21,584 nucleotides of DNA from Apostichopus parvimensis (lineage: Eukaryota; Echinodermata; Holothuroidea; Aspidochirotida; Stichopodidae): NCBI GenBank assembly GCA_000934455.1, contig KN895052.1:1-21584 (forward strand), read 5' to 3'. A model generated the notes under the pieces. That model was not told the DNA's origin. It searched no databases and saw only the letters and a program-made list of their open reading frames with translations. The translations under genes were made by a program, and so were the position numbers. This document shows, piece after piece, positions 14,661 through 21,584 of this stretch. Position 1 is the first letter of the stretch; the number at the start of each line of letters is the position of its first letter.

Positions 14661-17146
14661 AAAAAAAAAAAATGTTGGCAGAAACCAGTGGATAATATTG
14701 TAGCAAAATTTAAATATAATTTCACCAAGAAATAGTAAGGCTGTATATTTTACTGGAACCATTATAAATCCATTAAATCCATGAGATGAGCATTTTCAAG
14801 TGAAGGTTAAAATTATTCTTTGATTTTTTTATATTTTTATTCTGATTAATCACTCATCTGAGATGAGTAGTTTTTATTCTGTCATACATATTAGTGCTCT
14901 TCAAGCATGAGTAGATTCAGTAAGCTTATTATACCGCGATAGAAGACTGCACTTTCAGATAGACAGGACAGTGCTCTGTGTATAAATTGTGATTAGTTTT
15001 GGCTCGCATTGTAAGAGTCCATTTGGGAAGGCTACGTGAGGCGTACTTTACAGAAACCGTCCAATGCGATGCACAGTTACGAAATGAGGTCACTCCCAGA
15101 TTTTAAATTGAGAGCTGCTAAACTTGTCAAGGGTACTACTGTACTGGGATAGCAGATCTACAACAGAACTTGAAATTTAATTTTGGGCATTCCAAATTGG
15201 AATGTTTTTAAGAGGATAAGGAACTGTAACAATGTGAAGAAGGTTCTGTACTGCAGTGTATGAGTTAATCATTATTAGCGGACAACTCATGTGCCTGGCT
15301 ACGTAGAGGCTTTGTTTACATTTCTTCATGCTGACCTGTTTTTGGTTTAAATGGAATGGCATGTACAGTTGGGTTTTTTTTTGTAGTTTTTTTTATTTAT
15401 ATTTTTATGTAGCTCTAGGTCTTTGGTCCTTGTGGTATGAATATTTAATCTGAATGGTTAATGCTATACTAATGGATGTGCTTTTAGGAAGTGCTTTAAC
15501 TTGCCCTTTAATAGCAAATCAAAGATAATACATTATATCTGAACTTGATTACAAAGTGATTTCAAATAATGCAGTCCATTATCTACTGTAGACTGATTGA
15601 TTATTTAGAGAGTGATGAAGAAAATCTAAAAAAAATATATATATTTCTCTGTTTGCTTGTCACTTGTGATGAATTATTACTGTGAAAGAAATTATGAAAT
15701 TTGGGCAACAAATTTTCAAATGGACAAGAATCGTGAATTTTTCCTGTAGGTTAAAATGAACAATGTCAGCTTATTGAGAGATAAAACAAAAGGAGTCAAA
15801 TAAGGTATATACTGTTTAGGTTGATCGTTATCGGATTGTGAGTATTTCTCGGAAGGTTTAGTAAAATCACCAGAAATTTTGGACAAATCATTTTTCTAAT
15901 CTTTGTTTTTGTTGCATCGTGTCATTTTTTCACTGACTTTCTAGTTACCATTATTTTGCTGTTTTTTGGTTTCTTTTATACTTGTTTCTTTTAATTCTGT
16001 TTCCTGAGTCAGTCTGTTAGGATGAGCTACATATTAATGTATTTCGAATGTCATCTGAGTGAATTAATAGGTTTACTGACATTTTGTGATATATATACTA
16101 TATATTTCACCCGGTGTACATTTTCCTTCAAGAAATGGAAATTCCTTACTAACCCTGATAGAAGGGTACATCAGAGTGTTTGTGCTGTCCTCATTTTCAG
16201 AGGTTTTCGTGTTTGCTGTAGAAAGTCGCGGTAATCATGTTCCACTTTTTGTGTGGCGCCTTGATTAACGTAAAATGTATACCGACGTGTATCTGGTAAC
16301 ATTTCTTCCAACGATGCAGGTGTAGCTGCGAGTAAGGATGTAAATATAAGGGCAGACTTCCATCAATATCTCTGCTCTGCAATCTTCATAAAACCAAGGT
16401 GAAGTAATACCAAGGTGAATGGGAGTTGTGACCCATATATATGTTAAAGTGAACTGAGTGTAGGAAAGCAGCTCTGCACTGTTATTTCTACAGCGCATCC
16501 ATGGGGAAACTGCTTCGTAGTAAACTCATGTCCTGCTTTACAGTTAGTTGTGTCCTGTACAGTTCTTTCACAAATCTACATATGATAGTCACAGCCAAAG
16601 TGATTTGTGCATTTTTCGGACAATTGTTAAATTGAGTGTTAATTCCAATGCCTGGAAAATACACCTTTCAATACGTAGTATTGATTTTAGCATATATGTG
16701 ACTCATTATTCATTTTGATTATGTTACTAGTTGATGTGGAATCTGTTGGTCTATGGATGTGATGGCCACATTACTGTATAACTAAAACTAAATGATCTTG
16801 TCCTTTCATACCATGTGAAAAATTCATTCCTCATCCTCATCATAAAACTACATACTGTAAGTATCCAAGTGACACCTTGATTAAGAAGCCAACAGAAATT
16901 GAAATGAGACGAAATATGAAGTTTACATCTCTTTGTGAAACCATGAATCAACCACTCTTTACATAGAATTTTAGACCTGCATTGTCTAGGGGACATAACC
17001 TGTCTCATCGAGACATAGAGGCACTCCAGACTACTCTGCTTCCATAAATAAGTAAAGTTTAACACTGCCACCCCTTCCCTCTGCCCCATTGATCCACTTT
17101 CTTTTCTATGATGACTCTACTATGTACACAGCATACATATTCATGA
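14661..17146. other. long non-coding stretch
   Basis: No convincing gene. The longest frame (16751-17089, minus, 112 codons) shows no domain, repeat or signal and no clear splice sites. The near-palindrome CATTCCAAATTGGAATG at 15188-15204 is the only structured word noted. The composition is AT-rich throughout. Confidence 0.4.
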
Positions 17147-17341
17147 CTTACAGTGCTACAGTGTTTGTTGTGGATTTTCATCTTAGTAGCCTGGGTGGAT
17201 GCAGAGTTTAAAAACAGGTGTGGCCCTGGGCTATTTGAAGCGGACCCCCACGTAGGGGGTTGTGCTAGTAGTTGCCAAGTTAAAAAAAAGGGACATTTTT
17301 TAGACATGTATTTTTTTAGACATGTAAATGATGTATTCTGA
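17147..17341 (+). CDS. weak exon candidate, Cys-containing
   Basis: This is a 64-codon open segment just after ACTTACAG, ending in TGA. Read from 17153 it has a hydrophobic start (LQCLLWIFILVAW) then CGPG, GGC and SSC, superficially like a signal peptide before a small Cys-rich domain. There is no ATG in frame near the start, so it would need an upstream exon. The palindrome ACCCCC-ACGTA-GGGGGT at 17244-17260 is embedded. It is quite likely chance. Confidence 0.15.
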   Translation, partial: LTVLQCLLWIFILVAWVDAEFKNRCGPGLFEADPHVGGCASSCQVKKKGHFLDMYFFRHVNDVF

Positions 17342-17861
17342 GGATTATATAGGCTATACGTTAGGTCTATTACTAGGTCTGCAAGAACTGATGTACGGGC
17401 TAATTTAACTAGTTAATTTCATTATTTTTTTAGTGTGGGGTTGAAAGGGCTGCTTTGTGAAGTTTCTGAATTTACAGAACAGTTGCAAAGGAGCTTTATT
17501 TGGAAACTAAAGTGCGATTCAGTTGTTCTGAAAAACTTCTGATGTCATGTCAGTTTTTGGTTGCCATGATAATCGTAATCTTTGCATTCATGACGGGGTA
17601 TGTGTGTGTTTGTGTGCATTTGTGGATTAGAGAAGGTCAGACTAATTTCACATTTGGTGTGTAGAAGCACCACATTAAGTACAAGCAGTTTGGGTTTTTT
17701 GTGGAAGTCAAAGGTTATTTGGGGTCACCAGGGGTCAAATTTGGAAAACCTTGTAAACACGATATCTTAAGAAGGGAAGCTTGGGCAGACCTCATATTTG
17801 GTGTGTAATTTGGTGTGTAGAAGTACCACATTGAGTACAAGAAGCCTATTGTTTTTGGTGG

Positions 17862-17874
17862 AGGTCAAAGGTCA
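17862..17874 (+). promoter_or_regulatory. consensus DR1 nuclear-receptor motif
   Basis: AGGTCAAAGGTCA is two perfect AGGTCA half-sites spaced by one base, the established DR1 site for RXR, HNF4 and PPAR-type heterodimers. It is part of the tandem unit. Whether it is bound is unknown. Confidence 0.4.
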
Positions 17875-18013
17875 CTTGGAGTCATCAGAGGTCAAATTGT
17901 GAAAACCTTGTAAACATGATAAATATTGCAAGAAGGGAACCTTGGACAGATCTCATATTTGGTTTGCAGATGTATCATATCACATTTAAGGAGCCGATTA
18001 TTGCTTTTGGTGG

Positions 18014-18026
18014 AGGTCAAAGGTCA
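18014..18026 (+). promoter_or_regulatory. second consensus DR1 motif
   Basis: Again an exact AGGTCAAAGGTCA, in the next unit 152 bases on. The equivalent sites in the other units are changed: AAGTCAAAGGTTA at 17705, and AGGTCAATGGTCA at 18188 and 18339. Confidence 0.4.
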
Positions 18027-18370
18027 TTTGAAGTCAACAAACCCAAACATTTATTTCATTCCCCTCTAACCTGTCTCCTTACACTAACACACCTTCCTAA
18101 ACATAATATTGCAAGGGAAGCTTGGACAGATCGCATATTTGCTATGTTATTGTACCACATTGAGTACAAGAAGCTTAATGTGGGTGGAGGTCAATGGTCA
18201 TTTGAGTTCACCGGGGTCAAATTTTGAAAAACCATGTTTTACACAATATTTCAACAAGGACAGATGTCATATATATTTAGTACAGTATGTTGATGTTATG
18301 ATGTATCTATCACATTTAGTACAAGAAGCCTGTTGTTGAGGTCAATGGTCATTTCAGGACAGCCTGTGTC

Positions 18371-18649
18371 ATTGTGAATTTATTGTTTGTCACATCAAAC
18401 TACTTTTCACTGTATTACTAAGGTCAAGTATGTTGTACACCCTCACTATAAATTACATCAGATTCATGAAGAAAACTGCTCATGTTACATCATCGAAACC
18501 ACAATGCAATTTTGCTTTCTGCTTAAAAGCAAAGGCCACTCTCTGTGTCTGAAAAGCTGTTCCAAGTTCTTCAGATTTGTTTTTTTAATTTGTCACAACA
18601 TCTCGGTAACATTCTCTAAGTGCTGTAAAGAAAGGAGAGAAGTATGTTT
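18371..18649. other. non-coding stretch
   Basis: An open frame runs from TTG at 18387 to 18797 without an ATG near its start. It is rich in Cys, Phe and Ile as expected from T-rich DNA, and it passes into the next repeat, so it is not called. Confidence 0.35.
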
Positions 18650-18812
18650 GTACATTAAACATGATACTCCTTTATTCCGTCAAGCTTACAAAAGGAATCA
18701 TAAAATATTGAAAATTGCAACATTCGTATGCATGTACATTAAACATAATATACTACTTTATTCCATCAAGCTTTCACAAGGAGTAATAACATATTGAAAA
18801 TTGAAACATTTG
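18650..18812 (+). repeat. 84-bp tandem duplication
   Basis: Copies start at 18650 and 18734 with GTACATTAAACAT(G/A)ATA. They share CTTTATTCC(G/A)TCAAGCTT, then AAGGA.TAAxA.ATATTGAAAATTG(C/A)AACATT. Divergence is low to moderate. Confidence 0.88.
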
Positions 18813-19355
18813 CAAAAGTTTTGGAAGAAAAATTCTATCCATGACATTTAAAGTTGTGTCCTAAAGTAATTGTCAAATAATTTGCAAATATTACAATCCT
18901 AGGAGGGTCAAATTGTTTGTTATCTCTAAGCTAAGTTTACAGCTTTCTTACTATTTATAAAAGGATTATCCAATTGTACATGACTATGACATGGTCTAGG
19001 CCAAAAATGATGGTAAGGTACAGTACGACTCGATGTAAAATACCTCGTTTCAGATTGCCGACATATTGACCTTAATATTGCAGTCTTTTTGTATTTTAAT
19101 GGATATCTTATGAAGGTTTTTGCTAGGAATACTGCAGTCTGAACAATACGGAGATAAGTGAATCAAATGTGGGAAAACAGGACTGTTTATCAGTTGTTCT
19201 CATTGACGTGTTTCCCCTCAGGGGAATGTGTCTTTCCTTCTTTAAAGCAGCATGCAGATTTCTCATTCAGCTTCACGTGTCGAGCTATGAAGGCTACTGT
19301 ATCTAGATATATAAATGTATATATATATTACATATCTTTATTTATATATAGCATG
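18813..19355. other. non-coding stretch ending in TA-rich DNA
   Basis: No gene is supported. At 19307-19350 there is a dense TATATA segment with self-complementary runs, directly before the left end of the putative MITE. TA-rich targets are common for such insertions. Confidence 0.4.
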
Positions 19356-19934
19356 GTGGGCTCATAATTGACGCACTTAAGGATTTGATTAGCGATGTCT
19401 ATCAACATATTCGTAATCACTCAACTGTATGCGTTTTTCATATGTGTACTTCCTCAGAAATGTAGTGATTCCAAAATATTTATTATTCAGTGCTTAGGCA
19501 ACGTACAATCGAGCAGAATTTGACCACAAAATGTCTGCCGTGTCAAGTTCTTTCATATCCCTACATTGACACATTCGTCTAACTGTAGTGTAGGCCTTAG
19601 TATACATCCATTGACTTTGGATGCTGTTTGCTAAGCTCTGAACCTCTAAGCTAAAACACGTCAGGTCCCAGAGAGAACTTAGTATTATATGAGATAATTT
19701 TGGTTATTTGTAGGGAGTACAATTTCCAAATGCCCCCAAAAAGTGCAAAACTGGGGGAGGGTGTTAAAAGCTTTAAAAAAAAGCACAATTTGATCAGCAT
19801 GTATCTGAAATGGATTAAAACTCATCAAATATGTAACTCTGCTTGACTGCAATAAGTTTAGGTTGCCTGCTGTATCGTTGCTAGTAATATTTGAAGGTGC
19901 GTCAATTACGAAGGTGCAGTCAATTATGAAGCCT
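19356..19934. mobile_element. probable MITE, ~580 bp
   Basis: The left end reads GGGCTCATAATTGACGCACTT (about 19357-19377). The right end, read inward on the minus strand, gives GGCTTCATAATTGACTGCACCTT and then a second TAATTGACGCACCTT. The ends are thus inverted copies with an internally repeated AATTGAC.GCAC motif. There is no coding frame inside. Target-site duplication is not certain. TATATA occurs on both sides, but the region is TA-rich. Confidence 0.5.
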
Positions 19935-20196
19935 TTACTATATACATTAATACAGTAACTTTGTGTAGATTTGAGTTATCTTAAAATTGATGTTATTTAT
20001 GAACATTAATTAACAACAATAACAATGTTAGCTTGAATATAATAGTCATGAAGCAGATCATACCCTAAAAGAGATTTTTTTGCAATATTTCTTGTTTAAT
20101 GGTTCTCTTGTTTCATAATTTGGTAAGTTTTGCTTTTAATGACAATAAATAATATCTTGGTGTTAAAATTTTTGAGGATGAAAACAAATTAATTAC
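19935..20196. other. non-coding stretch
   Basis: AT-rich, with AATAAA at about 20144-20149 (ACAATAAATAAT) but no coding frame leading to it. No repeat was recognised. Confidence 0.4.
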
Positions 20197-20202
20197 TTAC
20201 CC

Positions 20203-20421
20203 ATCAACTTTCATTGGTAAAACTAATTTTAGTGGGTGTCTATGAGTATATATGTGATTGATTGCATTCTTGTTTTGAGTAATTAATATTCTGAACTGTA
20301 GTTTGCTCAAATTCCTGACTAAATTGCAGAATGCTAAGCTCCTTAAAGCAGCTTTCTGGTACTGTAAAGTTTCATTTCGTTTCAAGTATGGCACCAAGAT
20401 CCATAAATATTCATATGGCAT
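20203..20421 (-). CDS. possible minus-strand exon with strong donor
   Basis: On the minus strand an ATG at 20421 opens a frame of 73 codons (MPYEYLWILVPYLKRNETL..., mixed charge). It reaches GATGG followed by GTAAGTAATT, a near-consensus donor, at about 20202-20193; without splicing it stops at once in that donor. No family was recognised and no partner exon was found. Confidence 0.2.
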
Positions 20422-20501
20422 GACAATGCTCCATCAACCGATGATAATCTTGCAATAATGAGAGCAAAAAGAAAATGAATTAACCATACTTAATTTTTTA
20501 G

Positions 20502-20661
20502 GCACGTGTAACAAGAAAACAAAACATACATTTACAGAGAGTAATTTTGTTATCAATCTTATTAAGAATGGAGAAAACCCTGTACTGTATGTGCCATTGG
20601 AACATTCTGGTAAAACCCTGCATGCTGCTTTAATTCTTCTGGCCATGAACACATGTAAATG
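20502..20661 (+). CDS. probable terminal coding exon
   Basis: The acceptor TTAATTTTTTAG ends at 20501. The frame needing one upstream base stays open to TGA at 20659-20661 and reads as a balanced soluble sequence: FTESNFVINLIKNGENP, then VLYVPLEHSGKTLHAALILL, then AMNTCK. The helix pair around HSG.TL.AALILL is loosely like the SG-x-L-x-A element of the Rap1 C-terminal (RCT) domain; that is inference from memory of the family and could be coincidence. AATAAA follows 73 nt later. The upstream exon is unknown: either a distant exon of the BRCT gene, or a separate gene mostly outside what I can resolve. Confidence 0.4.
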
Positions 20662-20734
20662 AGTCTACCGATGTAATGTACTTCAGATTATTCTCATGAT
20701 GCAAAATGTGGATGTAACTGACACATTTGTATGA

Positions 20735-20740
20735 AATAAA
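20735..20740 (+). terminator. AATAAA polyadenylation signal
   Basis: A canonical AATAAA within ATGAAATAAATTTGAGTGG lies 73 nt after the TGA of the predicted terminal exon, followed by GT-rich sequence (TTTGAGTGGTG). The placement is right for mRNA 3'-end formation. Confidence 0.5.
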
Positions 20741-20741
20741 T

Positions 20742-21517
20742 TTGAGTGGTGAAGCGTAATTCACGCCAAGAGCCGTCGCAACCCTCGTTTTTGCAGAGCT
20801 GTTGTACTGTGTAGCAGAGAGTGAAAATGCCTGGTTTGTATAGTAGATTACACACAATTAAATACAAACATAATAATCAAGTCTGATAGAATGTACTTGT
20901 GCGTACAGTAGGGCAAACTGCAATCATAAGCTCAGGACGGACACTTAAACCAATGTCTGCTGGGTAAACTCTAACATTTATTGCCTTTGGCCCAAAAAAA
21001 AAAACCTCTGCTTTGTTATCTTTAGTCAATACATGGATTTGCCCATGGATGATAATATTTCTACTAAACTGTGAAATTCATTGAACCATGGTACTCTGCA
21101 ATGAAAATATGAGTCGAGGGAATTCACAGCTTCGTATAATATATCAGGCACTTCGTGAAAACTGTTAAGTAGTTTTGTAAATGATTGAACACAAAGTGTG
21201 AACAACAACAAACACATTAGTGATAGGTGATGTACACTGAACCGCTAAATATATGTTCACCAGTGGATGGATACCAGCCATTGTAAAATATAGTCAGTAA
21301 TTAGCAATTTACTGGTCTGAACTGAACTCACATAAATACAGTACTGTACATAGCACTTTTATAATGATATCCTGATCATTTGAATTATTTTGCTGTTGAT
21401 AACATTCATAGCTCCTTGTAATCATAACAACATGCATACTCTATATGTTTGTGACACTTACAGTACAGAAACTTGCACAAAAGAAGGGATATTTTGGTAA
21501 GACTTCATACATAGCAT
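20742..21517. other. non-coding stretch
   Basis: No gene is supported. TACAGTA/TACTGTA words are frequent, as elsewhere in the window. Minus frames at 20630-20857 and 21026-21217 have no splice or domain support. Confidence 0.4.
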
Positions 21518-21584
21518 AGTAAGTAAGTACTGTAAGTAAGTAAGTACTGTATAGGGATCCGACTATTAGTACTGTATAGGGATC
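21518..21584. repeat. GTAA microsatellite and 25-bp repeat at window edge
   Basis: Two AGTAAGTAAGTACTGT-like blocks lie at 21518-21550. They are followed by AGTACTGTATAGGGATC at 21543-21559 and again exactly at 21568-21584, giving a 25-bp period. The window stops at the end of the second copy, so a longer array may continue beyond. Confidence 0.85.

Larger units (their letters stand above)
17640..18370 (+). repeat. ~155-bp tandem array, five copies, AGGTCA-rich
   Basis: The landmark (C/T)CACATT(T/A/G)AGTACAAG recurs at 17670, 17826, 17980, 18155 and 18310, with spacings of 156, 154, 175 and 155. Each unit also has CTTGG.CAGA(C/T)CTCATATTTGG-like sequence, GGTGGAGGTCAAAGGTCA-like sequence and GGGGTCAAATT..GAAAA. 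Copies 1 and 2 are closest; copy 3 is disrupted by a C-rich segment (18045-18100), which explains the 175 spacing. The 103-codon frame at 17916-18227 is a repeat artefact. Confidence 0.9.

Noticed and set aside
16751..17089. 112-codon minus-strand frame
   Set aside because: No domain, repeat, signal peptide or credible splice signals; composition is as expected of chance in this DNA.
17916..18227. 103-codon + frame
   Set aside because: It lies wholly within the ~155-bp tandem array.
18387..18797. 136-codon + frame, the longest in the window
   Set aside because: It starts at TTG, is biased to Cys/Phe/Ile, and ends inside an 84-bp tandem duplication.
1..21584. CRISPR array, bacterial operon or prophage
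   Set aside because: The tandem arrays have no unique spacers of constant length, and the gene structure is intron-containing and eukaryotic.

Overview
The window looks like nuclear DNA of an animal, most likely a marine invertebrate deuterostome such as an echinoderm. It is AT-rich and mostly non-coding. It has spliceosomal introns with GT-AG borders and a dense mixture of tRNA- and 5S-derived SINEs, DNA-transposon remnants, minisatellites and satellite-like arrays. There is no bacterial-style gene packing, and no long open reading frame. The phylum is inferred from repeat style and cannot be fixed without a database search.

Layout. Positions 1-1160 hold an antisense 5S rRNA-like SINE and a 179-bp tandem array of about 3.5 copies. 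A tRNA-derived SINE lies at 1985-2219. The one multi-exon gene I can build with confidence is on the + strand. Its five coding exons (3280-3403, 5058-5139, 6018-6157, 6270-6528, 8775-8982) join in phase into a 270-residue protein. Its N-terminal half looks like a BRCT domain, and its acidic, basic linker carries an in-frame 3 x 11-residue repeat. The BRCT C-terminal helix resembles that of the telomere protein Rap1/TERF2IP more than a Trp-containing BRCT. That orthology is a hypothesis only.

Intron 4 contains a clean 1.7-kb non-autonomous hAT-type element (6642-8339). It has an 8-bp target-site duplication and is inserted into a roughly 41-bp minisatellite. Inside the element is a hammerhead-like palindrome.

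Downstream of 9000 the window is mainly repeats: a 100-bp x 4 array (9760-10165), an antisense tRNA-like SINE (about 10735-10865), a dispersed 160-bp duplication (14199 and 14502), a roughly 155-bp x 5 array rich in AGGTCA direct repeats (17640-18370), an 84-bp duplication (18650-18812) and a probable MITE (19356-19934). A probable terminal coding exon with a polyadenylation signal lies at 20502-20740 on the + strand. It may belong to the same gene or to another one. The rest has no recognisable gene.
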